From positions 962 to 64,961 of the forward strand of contig PFEY01000094.1 of the NCBI GenBank assembly GCA_002783205.1: a stretch of 64,000 nucleotides of DNA, read 5' to 3'. The position numbers were made by a program, and so were the translations under genes. The notes under the pieces were generated by a model. That model saw only the letters and a list, made by a program, of their open reading frames with translations. It made no database searches and was not told the DNA's origin. Below are positions 16,346 through 25,057 of the stretch, one piece after another. Source of the DNA: Rhodobacteraceae bacterium CG17_big_fil_post_rev_8_21_14_2_50_63_15 (GTDB lineage Bacteria; Pseudomonadota; Alphaproteobacteria; Rhodobacterales; Rhodobacteraceae). How positions within the stretch are numbered: position 1 is the stretch's first letter; every line of letters starts with the position of its first letter.

Positions 16346-19101
16346 TCCTCGGACCCATCGGATTTACCACGCCGTGGCTATTGCTGACCCTCGTCGCGCT
16401 GCCAATCTTGTGGATTATCCTGCGCGCCGTGCCGCCGACGCCCATTCGGCGCCGGTTTCCCGGAGTGGCCCTGCTCTTGGGTCTCAAGGACGAGGATAGC
16501 GTGACAGACCGCACGCCGTGGTGGCTTTTGCTCTTGCGGACGATTGCAGTAGCGGCGGTGATCGCCGGCCTGGCCGGACCGGTTCTCAATCCGCGCGCCG
16601 AAGGCGAGGCGCGCGCGACCGGGCCGCTCTTGATCGTGACCGATGGCAGCTGGGCCTCGGCGCGCGACTGGCGTGAAAAGATCGCCGTGATCAATGGTCT
16701 GCTGGCCGAGGCAGGCCGCGCAGGGCGTCCGGTAGCCCTGATGCGTCTGAGCGATCCTGAGGAACTGGAATTTCAGGCTGCCGAGAGTTGGCGCAGCCGC
16801 CTGGCGGGCCTTGTCCCCGCACCTTGGGCGGTAACGCCCGCGATGATGGAGCGTGCCGCAGATCTGCTGGGCGAGGGCAGCTTTGAAACCCGCTGGCTCT
16901 CTGACGGGCTGGCCTATGACGGACGTGAGGACCTGCTGGTGGCGCTTGAGGCCCGTGGGCCGGTCACGGTGCATGAAAGTCCACGTCCGGTGCTGGCACT
17001 TCGCCCGGCCGCGATGACTGACGGTCAGATCGTACTTAGCGCGGCGCGCGCAACCGCGAACGGGCCGCGCGACATCATGGTGGCAGCGCATGGATTGGAC
17101 CCTGCGGGCGTGCTGCGGGTGCTTGCAACGCTGCCTCTGCAGTTTGACGCGACGGCGACAGAGGCGAGCGGGGCCCTGTCGTTGCCGCCTGAATTGCGTG
17201 CCCGCCTTACCTCCTTCGAGATCGCGGGCGAGGAAACCGCGGGGTCCGTGAGCCTCACCGATGACGGGCTCAAGCGACGCGAGGTTGCCCTGATTGCGGG
17301 CCGCGAGGATCGCGAAGGGCTCGAATTGCTGTCACCGCTGCATTATCTGCATCAGGCCTTTGCGCCATCCGCAGATATGCTCGACGGCGCGCTGATGGAT
17401 GTTCTGCCCGCCAACCCGGACGTGATCGTGCTTGCCGATGTGGCGACGCTCTCGGGGGCAGAGGAGGCGGCGTTGCTTGACTGGGTGAACGGCGGTGGGA
17501 TGCTGTTGCGGTTTGCCGGGCCAAGGGTGGCGGCAAGTGACGTGTCGCGCGGGGAAGAGGCGCCGCTCATGCCGGTGCGGCTGCGCGCCGGGGGGCGCAC
17601 CGTGGGCGGCGCGATGAGTTGGGGCGAGCCCAAGACGTTGGCGACGTTTCCAGAAGGTAGCCCGTTTCAGGGCCTCGTCATTCCCGGCGATGTGACGGTC
17701 AGCGCTCAGGTCATGGCGCAGCCCGATCCAACGCTTGCCGAAAGGGTCATTGCGCAACTGACGGATGGCACGCCGCTTGTCACCCGCAAACGGATCGGTG
17801 CTGGGCAGGTTGTGCTCTTTCACGTCACCGCGAATGCGGAATGGTCCACGCTACCGCTGTCGGGTCTTTTCGTGCAGATGCTGGAACGCCTGGCCGTTGC
17901 ATCAAGCGTGACGCCCCCCGATGCGACCGAACTGGCGGGCAGCACATGGCAACCGGTCGAGGTGCTCGACGGCTTTGGCAAGCTGATGGATGCCGGCGCC
18001 CGACCGGGTGTTGCAGGAGAGAGGCTGCTTGCCGAAGCGCTTGGTCCCGATCTTTTGCCGGGGCTCTACGAGGGGCCGGAGCGGCGCGTGGCGCGCAACG
18101 TGATCGCGCGGGACGACATGCTGGCACCTGTGGCATGGCCCGAGCGCATCCCGGTCGAGGGGCTGGAACGCGCCGCCGAGATGCCGCTCGGTGGCTGGCT
18201 TCTGGCCGCTGCCGCATTGCTCTTGACGGTGGATATTCTGGCCGCGCTGGCGCTGTCGGGACGGCTCTGGCCGATGCGCACAGCAATTGGCCTGCTGCTT
18301 GCTGTGCTCAGCCTCGGCACCCCCGATCGGGTCATGGCGCAGGATGATACCCGGGCCATTGCGGCGACAGCTGAAGTGGTGCTGGCGCATGTCATTACAG
18401 GCAATTCAGCCCTTGATGATACCGCGCATTCCGGGCTGATCGGACTTGGTCAGGTTCTCAGTTTTCGCACCTCGGTTGAGCCGGCAGAACCGATTGCCGT
18501 CGATCTGGAAACCGACGAGTTGGCGTTTTACCCGATCCTCTACTGGCCGATCAGCCCGGATCAGCCGACGCCCTCTGCCGAAGCGTATGTGCGCCTCAAC
18601 GCCTATCTGCGCGGCGGCGGTTTGATCCTGTTTGATACGCGCGATGCGGATGTGGCAGGCTTTGGGGCGGCTTCAACCAATGGCGCGCGGCTGCAACGGC
18701 TGGCCGCGCCGCTCGACATTCCGCCGCTCGAGCCGGTGCCCGAGGATCATGTGCTCACACGCACCTTCTATCTGCTCAGCGATTTTCCAGGCCGATATAC
18801 CGGGCGCCCGGTCTGGGTCGAGTCGGCCCCCCCGGATGCGGAGCGAATCGAGGGAATGCCGTTTCGCAACCTGAATGACGGCGTGACTCCGGTGGTGATC
18901 GGCGGCAATGACTGGGCCGCGGCCTGGGCCGTAAACGATCGCGGTGATTTCCTGTTTCCGGTGGGGCGTGGCTATACCGGCGAGCGGCAGCGCGAATTGG
19001 CCTACCGGTTCGGCATCAACCTAGTGATGCATGTTCTGACCGGCAATTACAAATCCGATCAGGTGCATGTGCCCGCGCTCCTCGAGAGGTTGGGCCAATG
19101 A
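16342..19101 (+). CDS. Large membrane protein with BatA-type N-terminus and DUF4159 domain
   Basis: 919 aa. The N-terminus (TTPWLLLTLVALPILW, then RTIAVAAVIAGLAGPVL) has the two helices of the Aerotolerance/BatA region. A long, probably periplasmic section follows with glutamine-amidotransferase-like pieces. A third hydrophobic stretch at about residues 615-660 precedes a C-terminal DUF4159 domain (FYPILYWPIS, LRGGGLILFDTRDAD, YTGRPVWVES). The start is fixed by the ATGA overlap with the DUF58 stop; it overlaps the next gene the same way. Likely an assembly or surveillance partner of MoxR and DUF58, but its client is unknown. Confidence 0.85.
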   Translation: MILGPIGFTTPWLLLTLVALPILWIILRAVPPTPIRRRFPGVALLLGLKDEDSVTDRTPWWLLLLRTIAVAAVIAGLAGPVLNPRAEGEARATGPLLIVTDGSWASARDWREKIAVINGLLAEAGRAGRPVALMRLSDPEELEFQAAESWRSRLAGLVPAPWAVTPAMMERAADLLGEGSFETRWLSDGLAYDGREDLLVALEARGPVTVHESPRPVLALRPAAMTDGQIVLSAARATANGPRDIMVAAHGLDPAGVLRVLATLPLQFDATATEASGALSLPPELRARLTSFEIAGEETAGSVSLTDDGLKRREVALIAGREDREGLELLSPLHYLHQAFAPSADMLDGALMDVLPANPDVIVLADVATLSGAEEAALLDWVNGGGMLLRFAGPRVAASDVSRGEEAPLMPVRLRAGGRTVGGAMSWGEPKTLATFPEGSPFQGLVIPGDVTVSAQVMAQPDPTLAERVIAQLTDGTPLVTRKRIGAGQVVLFHVTANAEWSTLPLSGLFVQMLERLAVASSVTPPDATELAGSTWQPVEVLDGFGKLMDAGARPGVAGERLLAEALGPDLLPGLYEGPERRVARNVIARDDMLAPVAWPERIPVEGLERAAEMPLGGWLLAAAALLLTVDILAALALSGRLWPMRTAIGLLLAVLSLGTPDRVMAQDDTRAIAATAEVVLAHVITGNSALDDTAHSGLIGLGQVLSFRTSVEPAEPIAVDLETDELAFYPILYWPISPDQPTPSAEAYVRLNAYLRGGGLILFDTRDADVAGFGAASTNGARLQRLAAPLDIPPLEPVPEDHVLTRTFYLLSDFPGRYTGRPVWVESAPPDAERIEGMPFRNLNDGVTPVVIGGNDWAAAWAVNDRGDFLFPVGRGYTGERQRELAYRFGINLVMHVLTGNYKSDQVHVPALLERLGQ

Positions 19102-21146
19102 CAAGCAGTGTGATCTTCGCGCCGATACTGCCGGAATGGGTGATTGCCGGGCTGGCGGTCCTTGTGCTGGCTGGGCTGGGCTTGGCGGTGTGGCGCGGTC
19201 TTTCGGGGTGGGCCTATCGGGCCGGTGCGGGGGTTGCGATCCTTGCCGCCCTGCTCGGACCTTCCTATCAGCAGGAGGAGCGCACGCCGCTCAGCGACAT
19301 CGTGCTGATCGTCGAAGATCAGAGCGCCAGCCAAAAGCTGGGAGCGCGCGCGGAAGCCACGGCGCAGGCAGCGGAGACACTCGTCGCCAGGCTCGCAGCG
19401 CGCCCGAACACGGAAGTGCACCGCGTGAGCGTGCCGGACGCGCCCGAAAACGGCGGCACATTGGCGATGACTGCGCTCGCACAGGCCGTGGCCGAAGTGC
19501 CGCAGGGACGAATCGCAGGAGTAATCCTGCTCTCAGACGGGCGTGTGCATGACGCCGAGCGTGCGCCCGATCTGCCTGCACCGGCGCATCTCTTGCACAG
19601 CGGGCGCACAGACGACTGGGACCGGCGCTTGCGGATCGACAACGCGCCCGCCTTTGCCATTCTGGGCGAGGAGGTCCGGTTGACGCTGACCGTGACCGAC
19701 GAGGGGGCAGCGCCTGAAGGCGTCACGACAGTGCCGCTCGACATCTCGGTCGATGGGGCAGAGCCGCGACGGTTCGAGGTGCCTTTGGGGGAGTCGATCA
19801 CGCTGCCACTCAAGCTGCCGCACGGCGGCCGCAACGTGTTGGAATTCAGCACCCCCCGAGACCCCGGAGAGCTAACCGACCGCAACAATACCGCCCTCGT
19901 GCAGATCAACGGCGTGCGTGACCGGCTGAGCGTGCTTCTGGTTTCGGGTCAACCGCATCCGGGCACACGAACCTGGCGCAACCTGCTGAAATCTGACAGT
20001 TCGGTCGATCTTGTGCATTTTACCATCTTGCGGCCGCCCGACAAACAAGACGGCGTACCGGTGCGGGAACTGTCGCTGATTGCCTTTCCGACGCGCGAGT
20101 TGTTTCTGGAAAAAGTCGATGATTTCGACCTGATCATCTTTGACCGCTACCGCAGACGGGGAATTTTGCCCACGGTCTATCTGGAAAACATCCGCCAATA
20201 TGTCGAAAACGGTGGCGCCGTGCTGTTTGCCGCTGGCCCGGATTTTGCCGGAGCCGAGAGCATCTATCGGGGGCCGTTCGAGGCCATCGTGCCTGCGCGG
20301 CCCACCGCGCGCGTGGTGGAGGAAGGCTATCTTCCCAAGGTCACGGATCTGGGACAGCGGCATCCTGTGACAGCCGGGCTGGAACAGGAATTTGCCGGGC
20401 ATTGGGGCCGCTGGCTGAGGCAGGTCGAGGTTACGCAAAGCAGTGGTGACGTGGTGATGTCCGGTGCGGGCGACAGGCCACTCTTGTTGTTGGACCGGGT
20501 TGGAGAAGGGCGCGTGGCCCTTCTGACTTCGGATCATGCCTGGCTCTGGGGGCGAGGGTTCGAGGGCGGCGGGCCGCAACTGGAACTGCTGCGGCGGCTG
20601 GCACACTGGATGATGAAGGAACCGGAACTGGAAGAAGAGGCGCTCTGGGCCGAGGCCACCGGCCAACAGATGCGCGTGATCCGCCGTTCGCTCAGCGCGG
20701 AAGTCGGACCAGTCACAATCACCATGCCGTCTGGCATGGTGGTGGAACGCGATCTTGAAGAGGTCTCGCCGGGGCGGTTCGAGACGCTCTTCGACGGCCC
20801 GGATATCGGTCTCTACCGGCTCGAGAACGGCGAGCAGAGTGCGGTGATCGGTCTTGGGCCGGCGGCGCCTGTGGAATTCGAGCAGACCATCGCCAGTGCC
20901 GAGGCGCTGCAACCGATGATCGACGCCACCCGGGGCGGGGTGCGGGCGATTGAGGACGGAGTGCCCGAAATCCGCGAGGTGCGCGCGGGCCGCCCCGCCG
21001 CCGGGCGCGGCTGGATCGGGATCACCCCGCGCGGGGCCTATGAGACGCAATCTGTCCGCCAGATGGCGCTTTTGCCGCCCTGGCTGGTGCTGATGCTGGT
21101 CTCCGGGATGATCCTCGCGGGATGGTTGCGCGAAGGACGACGCTGA
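19098..21146 (+). CDS. Membrane protein of the moxR operon, amidotransferase-like
   Basis: 682 aa, last gene of the moxR operon. Two N-terminal helices (residues about 10-30 and 40-58) and a C-terminal helix (PPWLVLMLVSGMILAGWL) flank a large extracytoplasmic region. That region holds a VWA-like start (DIVLIVEDQSAS, GVILLSDGRVHDAE) and a class-I glutamine-amidotransferase-like fold (LLVSGQPHPGTRTWRNLL, GGAVLFAAGPDF), in which I do not see a convincing catalytic Cys triad. Such proteins regularly accompany MoxR/DUF58/DUF4159. Function unknown. Confidence 0.78.
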   Translation: MTSSVIFAPILPEWVIAGLAVLVLAGLGLAVWRGLSGWAYRAGAGVAILAALLGPSYQQEERTPLSDIVLIVEDQSASQKLGARAEATAQAAETLVARLAARPNTEVHRVSVPDAPENGGTLAMTALAQAVAEVPQGRIAGVILLSDGRVHDAERAPDLPAPAHLLHSGRTDDWDRRLRIDNAPAFAILGEEVRLTLTVTDEGAAPEGVTTVPLDISVDGAEPRRFEVPLGESITLPLKLPHGGRNVLEFSTPRDPGELTDRNNTALVQINGVRDRLSVLLVSGQPHPGTRTWRNLLKSDSSVDLVHFTILRPPDKQDGVPVRELSLIAFPTRELFLEKVDDFDLIIFDRYRRRGILPTVYLENIRQYVENGGAVLFAAGPDFAGAESIYRGPFEAIVPARPTARVVEEGYLPKVTDLGQRHPVTAGLEQEFAGHWGRWLRQVEVTQSSGDVVMSGAGDRPLLLLDRVGEGRVALLTSDHAWLWGRGFEGGGPQLELLRRLAHWMMKEPELEEEALWAEATGQQMRVIRRSLSAEVGPVTITMPSGMVVERDLEEVSPGRFETLFDGPDIGLYRLENGEQSAVIGLGPAAPVEFEQTIASAEALQPMIDATRGGVRAIEDGVPEIREVRAGRPAAGRGWIGITPRGAYETQSVRQMALLPPWLVLMLVSGMILAGWLREGRR

Positions 21147-21197
21147 CAGCACCGTTTCACACCTTCGTCCACCCCCCTTTCAGATGTCCCGGCCCGC

Positions 21198-21557
21198 TCA
21201 CGGCCCGAGGCTGACGCGCAACGCCTCTGATGACCATCCATCCACCGAGCAATGCGCCCTGATGAAGATCTCGCGCGTTCCCTCGGGCAGGTCGAGATCT
21301 TCGAGCGAGCGCGTGAAAGGCTGTTCGTTGACATGCGGGTGGTGCAGCAGACGATAGCCAAGCCGGTTGCCGTCCTTGTCCTGCACTTCCCAGCCGTCAA
21401 CGTAATGATCCCAACCAGTATCGGGATGCTGCACTGTGACATCCACGCGCCAGGAGGTGCCGGGTTGCCTTACCGCCGCGTCCAGTATGTCCGGCTCATC
21501 CGCGGCACCGGCTGACCCCAGGAGGCAGCTTGCAAGCATCAGGAACAAAGATCTCAT
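21198..21557 (-). CDS. Small secreted protein of unknown function
   Basis: 119 aa with a signal peptide (MRSLFLMLASCLLGSAGA). The mature part has WRVDVTVQHPDTGWDHYVDGW and LGYRLLHHPHVNEQPFTRSL, a pattern I have seen in conserved Rhodobacteraceae hypotheticals, and is likely all-beta. An internal Cys near the end of the signal peptide (SC-LLG) is not a clear lipobox. It lies 35 bp downstream of the DUF599 gene and may be co-transcribed with it. Confidence 0.65.
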   Translation of the reverse strand: MRSLFLMLASCLLGSAGAADEPDILDAAVRQPGTSWRVDVTVQHPDTGWDHYVDGWEVQDKDGNRLGYRLLHHPHVNEQPFTRSLEDLDLPEGTREIFIRAHCSVDGWSSEALRVSLGP

Positions 21558-21592
21558 GCGGCAATCCTATTTCTTTGCAACACAGTTTGCAC

Positions 21593-22312
21593 TCAACTCT
21601 TCGTGGGGTCTTGTGCCTCGTCCTGAGTGAGCAGGACAGCGCGGGATTGCGATGCAAATTCTCGCCGCAAGAGCACGATGACCGTCGTCCCTGTGGCGAC
21701 GATCAGGGGCCATGGCCCCAGCAGCCAGGCCACTGTCGCCAAGGCGAAATAGAGCGATCGCAGACCTCGGTTGAAGCCGCGCGCGGCGGTGATGTTGATC
21801 TCACCGGCCTTGCGCGCCCGACCAAGCGAGAGGGGATCATCCGCCGCATTGGGCACCGCCGCCATCAGCACGGCGCAATAGCCGAACAGACGGTTCGACC
21901 AGACGAACTTCAGAAACGCATTGGCCAGAAAAACGAGAATGACAAGGATCTTGAATTCCCAGACAACCTGCGGCTCTTGCCCCGGCGTGAGATCTCCGGC
22001 GATGCCGATCACGCGGTCCAGATCCCCCAAGAGCGCAAGGGCCCCGCCCATGGCAATCAGCGTGGCAGAGGCGAAAAACGAGGTTCCCTGCCGCAACGTG
22101 GCCAAAATCTGCGCGTCAAAGATCCGCGGATCACGGGCCACCATCTGCACCATCCATTCCCGCCGGTACTGCGCCATCAAAACAGAGACCGAGGGGCGAT
22201 TTCTGGGAGGATTATCAATGATGAAACCAAGCAGAAGCGAGGCGCCTACCAAGACCACCAAGCTGGCGAAATCACGAGGATCGAAATGTGTGAGTTGATC
22301 TGCCCAAGTCAT
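21593..22312 (-). CDS. DUF599 family membrane protein
   Basis: 239 aa integral membrane protein of the DUF599 family, with four to five hydrophobic segments. One lies near the N-terminus (FASLVVLVGASLLLGFII); the central FFASATLIAMGGALALLGD follows the soluble segment REWMVQMVARDPRIFDAQI that is characteristic of the family. Function unknown. Divergent from glcD across 82 bp. Confidence 0.8.
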   Translation of the reverse strand: MTWADQLTHFDPRDFASLVVLVGASLLLGFIIDNPPRNRPSVSVLMAQYRREWMVQMVARDPRIFDAQILATLRQGTSFFASATLIAMGGALALLGDLDRVIGIAGDLTPGQEPQVVWEFKILVILVFLANAFLKFVWSNRLFGYCAVLMAAVPNAADDPLSLGRARKAGEINITAARGFNRGLRSLYFALATVAWLLGPWPLIVATGTTVIVLLRREFASQSRAVLLTQDEAQDPTKS

Positions 22313-22336
22313 TGCGTCAAGCTAACGCCAAGAAGT

Positions 22337-22379
22337 TTGACTTGCCAGATGCTAAAATTGGTTATATTTATTTACCAAT
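22337..22379 (+). promoter_or_regulatory. Putative glcDEF promoter with inverted-repeat operator
   Basis: TTGACT at 22337-22342 could be a -35 element, with AT-rich TTATAT about 19 bp on. Overlapping the -10 area is a perfect inverted repeat ATTGGT-N11-ACCAAT (22357-22379). The half-sites resemble those of FadR-type GntR regulators such as PdhR, LldR and GlcC, but those normally have a 3-bp spacer. A repressor or glycolate sensor is plausible; no regulator gene is adjacent. Confidence 0.4.
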
Positions 22380-22394
22380 AAAGGGGAGCGACTC

Positions 22395-23828
22395 ATGGAC
22401 ATGCCCATACCACGGCCTGAGATTCTGGCGCGGAAAGCAGAGTTGATAAAAAGGTTACAAAAGGTTCTGCCCTCGGATGCGGTGATTTCAGATCCGTCAG
22501 AAACGCGCGCCTATGAGTGCGACGCCCTCACCGCCTATAAATGCGCGCCCTTGCTCGCGATCCTTCCGGCGAGCACCCAGGAAGTGTCAGATGCGCTTGC
22601 GATCTGTCACGACATGGGGGTGCCGGTGGTGCCGCGCGGCTCTGGTACGTCACTGGCAGGCGGCGCATTGCCGACGGCGGACAGCGTGATCCTTGGTGTG
22701 GCTCGGCTGAATGCGGTGCTGGAAACAGATTATGAGAACCGATTCATCAAGGTGCAGACCGGGCGCACCAACCTGAGCGTCACCGGCGCCGTGGAAGAGC
22801 ACGGTTTCTTCTACGCGCCCGACCCGTCCAGCCAGCTGGCCTGTGCCATCGCGGGCAATATCGCGATGAACTCGGGCGGCGCGCATTGCCTCAAATATGG
22901 TGTCACCACGAACAACCTGATGGGTGTCACCCTGGTGCTGATGGATGGCACAGTGGTGGAACTGGGCGGGGCGCATCTGGAGGCCGAGGGCTATGATCTT
23001 CTGGGCCTCATCTGTGGCTCCGAGGGACAATTGGGCGTGGTGACGGAGGCGACGCTGCGCATCCTGCGCAAACCCGAGGGCGCGCGCCCGGTGCTGGTCG
23101 GTTTCGACTCGAACGAGGTGGCGGGTGCCTGCGTCAGCGACATCATCAAGGCAGGCGTTCTGCCGGTGGCGATCGAATTCATGGACCGGCCCTGCATCGA
23201 GGCCACCGAGGCCTTTGCCAAGGCCGGTTATCCGATGTGCGAGGCGCTGCTCATCATCGAGGTCGAGGGGTCAGAGGCCGAGATCGACGAACAACTGGCG
23301 CTGATCGAAGCGATCGCGCGGCGGCACAATCCGGTCGAATTGCGCCAGAGCCGATCCCCGGAGGAGAGCGCCCGGATCTGGCTGGGCCGCAAATCGGCCT
23401 TTGGTGCGATGGGGCAGATCAACGATTACATGTGCCTTGACGGCACCATCCCGGTGAGCCAGCTGCCTCTGGTGCTGCGGCGGATCCGGGAGATGAGCGG
23501 CGAGTTTGGCCTCGACGTGGCAAATGTGTTTCACGCAGGCGACGGCAACATGCACCCGCTGATCCTGTTTGATGCCAACAAGCCGGGCGATCTGGAACTC
23601 TGCGAAACTTTTGGTGCTGAGATCCTCAAGCTCTGTGTCGAGGTCGGTGGATGCCTGACCGGCGAGCATGGTGTGGGGATCGAAAAGCGCGATCTCATGC
23701 CCCATCAATACGCACCCGCCGATCTGGAGGCGCAGATGAACATCAAGGATGTGTTCGATCCGAAATGGCTGCTCAACCCGGCCAAGGTCTTTCCGCTCGC
23801 CACCTCCGAGGCGCGGCGCGCGGCCTGA
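22395..23828 (+). CDS. glcD: Glycolate oxidase subunit GlcD (FAD-binding)
   Basis: 477 aa flavoprotein subunit of glycolate dehydrogenase, oxidising glycolate (and often D-lactate) to glyoxylate with electrons passed to the quinone pool through GlcE and GlcF. The FAD_binding_4 motif is VPRGSGTSLAGGALP, followed by NIAMNSGGAHCLKYGVT; the FAD-oxidase C domain has NVFHAGDGNMHPLIL and GGCLTGEHGVGIEKRD with metal and substrate His residues. Normal length, good ribosome-binding site (AGGGGAG). First gene of glcDEF. Glycolate is a major phytoplankton exudate, which fits a marine heterotroph. Confidence 0.94.
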   Translation: MDMPIPRPEILARKAELIKRLQKVLPSDAVISDPSETRAYECDALTAYKCAPLLAILPASTQEVSDALAICHDMGVPVVPRGSGTSLAGGALPTADSVILGVARLNAVLETDYENRFIKVQTGRTNLSVTGAVEEHGFFYAPDPSSQLACAIAGNIAMNSGGAHCLKYGVTTNNLMGVTLVLMDGTVVELGGAHLEAEGYDLLGLICGSEGQLGVVTEATLRILRKPEGARPVLVGFDSNEVAGACVSDIIKAGVLPVAIEFMDRPCIEATEAFAKAGYPMCEALLIIEVEGSEAEIDEQLALIEAIARRHNPVELRQSRSPEESARIWLGRKSAFGAMGQINDYMCLDGTIPVSQLPLVLRRIREMSGEFGLDVANVFHAGDGNMHPLILFDANKPGDLELCETFGAEILKLCVEVGGCLTGEHGVGIEKRDLMPHQYAPADLEAQMNIKDVFDPKWLLNPAKVFPLATSEARRAA

Positions 23829-23837
23829 GCCATCGCA

Positions 23838-23887
23838 CCGGGGGCGCCGCCCCCGGACCCCCGGGATATTTTAAGCCAGAAGAAGCA
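23838..23887 (+). repeat. Rhodobacteraceae-type intergenic repeat in the glcD-glcE gap
   Basis: The whole 61-bp gap is filled by a GC-rich palindrome CCGGGGGC-GCC-GCCCCCGG (23838-23856) and then ACCCCCGGGATATTTTAAGC-CAGAAGAAGCA. This palindrome plus A/T-rich GATATTTT plus gAAGAAG layout is a pattern I recall at many Rhodobacteraceae gene ends. It reaches to within 3 bp of the glcE ATG and probably supplies its ribosome-binding region. It could reduce transcription or stabilise the upstream mRNA. Confidence 0.6.
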
Positions 23888-23889
23888 GT

Positions 23890-25035
23890 ATGACACCGAA
23901 CACCGAGGCGGACCTCGCCGCGATCATTGCAGGAGCGGACGGCCCCTTGCGCATCTTGGGCGGCGGCACCCGCCCCATCGGAGCACCCTCAAATTGCGCG
24001 CCGCTCAGCACGTCGGGTCTGAGCGGCATTACGCTTTATGAGCCGGGCGCGCTGACCATCGTGGCGCAAGCGGGCACACCGCTGGCTGAAATCGAGGCGG
24101 TTCTTGCAACCGAGGGGCAGCGACTTGCCTTTGAGCCGATGGACCATCGCGGACTGTTGGGAACGATGGGGACCCCCACGATCGGTGGAGTGGTGGCCGT
24201 CAATGTCAGCGGGCCGCGCCGGATTCAGGCCGGGGCGTGCCGTGATTTCCTGCTCGGCGTGCGGTTTGTCGACGGGCGCGGCACGATCGTCAAGAACGGC
24301 GGGCGGGTGATGAAGAATGTCACGGGCTATGATCTGGTCAAACTGATGGCGGGCAGTTATGGCACGCTCGGCGTATTGACCGAGGTGGCGCTCAAGGTGC
24401 TGCCCTGCCCGCGCAGCATCGGCATGGTGCGGATCGAGGGGCTGAGCGATGAAAGGGCCGTTTCTGCGCTCGCGCAGGTTCTCGGATCGCCTTATGAAAT
24501 CACCGGGGCCGCACATCTGCCCAAGGCGACGGCAGGCACACCCGTCACGATGATCCGGCTGGAGGGATTTGAGGCTTCAGTGCTCTATCGCGCCGGGGAA
24601 TTGAAGAGGCTTCTGGCCGAATTTGGCGATGTGATCATTGACACCGATCAAGACAGGACCATCGACGCGTGGCGTCAGATCCGTGATGTGACGCCGTTTC
24701 ATGGCCGTGACGGCGATGTCTGGCGGCTGTCGGTCAAGCCTGGCGATGCGCCGGGTGTGGTGGCGTCGCTCGCAGGCGTGGAGGCGCTCTATGATTGGGG
24801 TGGCGGGCTGATCTGGCTGCTGGCCCCGGTGGGGTCGGGCGTGACCGGGCGGCAGATCCGTCGCGCGGTGGCAGAGCGCGGCGGTCATGCCCTGCTGATT
24901 CGGGGCGACCGGACAGAGGGTGCCTTTCCGCCGCTGCCCGCGCCTCTGGCCGCGTTGCAGCAGGGCTTACGGCAGAAGTTCGACCCGAGACAGATTCTCA
25001 ACCCCGGCCTGATGGCCACGGGCGAGCCTGTATAA
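23890..25035 (+). CDS. glcE: Glycolate oxidase subunit GlcE (FAD-binding)
   Basis: 381 aa second flavin-type subunit of glycolate dehydrogenase, a shortened FAD_binding_4 protein. Motifs are ILGGGTRPIG near the N-terminus, MDHRGLLGTMGTPTIGGVVAVNVSGPRRI and NGGRVMKNVTGYDLVKLMAGSYGTLGVLTEV. It ends LRQKFDPRQILNPG, as in the family. Placed between glcD and glcF. The ribosome-binding site is weak (AGAAGAAG), coming from the intergenic repeat. Confidence 0.92.
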   Translation: MTPNTEADLAAIIAGADGPLRILGGGTRPIGAPSNCAPLSTSGLSGITLYEPGALTIVAQAGTPLAEIEAVLATEGQRLAFEPMDHRGLLGTMGTPTIGGVVAVNVSGPRRIQAGACRDFLLGVRFVDGRGTIVKNGGRVMKNVTGYDLVKLMAGSYGTLGVLTEVALKVLPCPRSIGMVRIEGLSDERAVSALAQVLGSPYEITGAAHLPKATAGTPVTMIRLEGFEASVLYRAGELKRLLAEFGDVIIDTDQDRTIDAWRQIRDVTPFHGRDGDVWRLSVKPGDAPGVVASLAGVEALYDWGGGLIWLLAPVGSGVTGRQIRRAVAERGGHALLIRGDRTEGAFPPLPAPLAALQQGLRQKFDPRQILNPGLMATGEPV

Positions 25036-25057
25036 CCGGCAGGGAAAGACCAGATCC

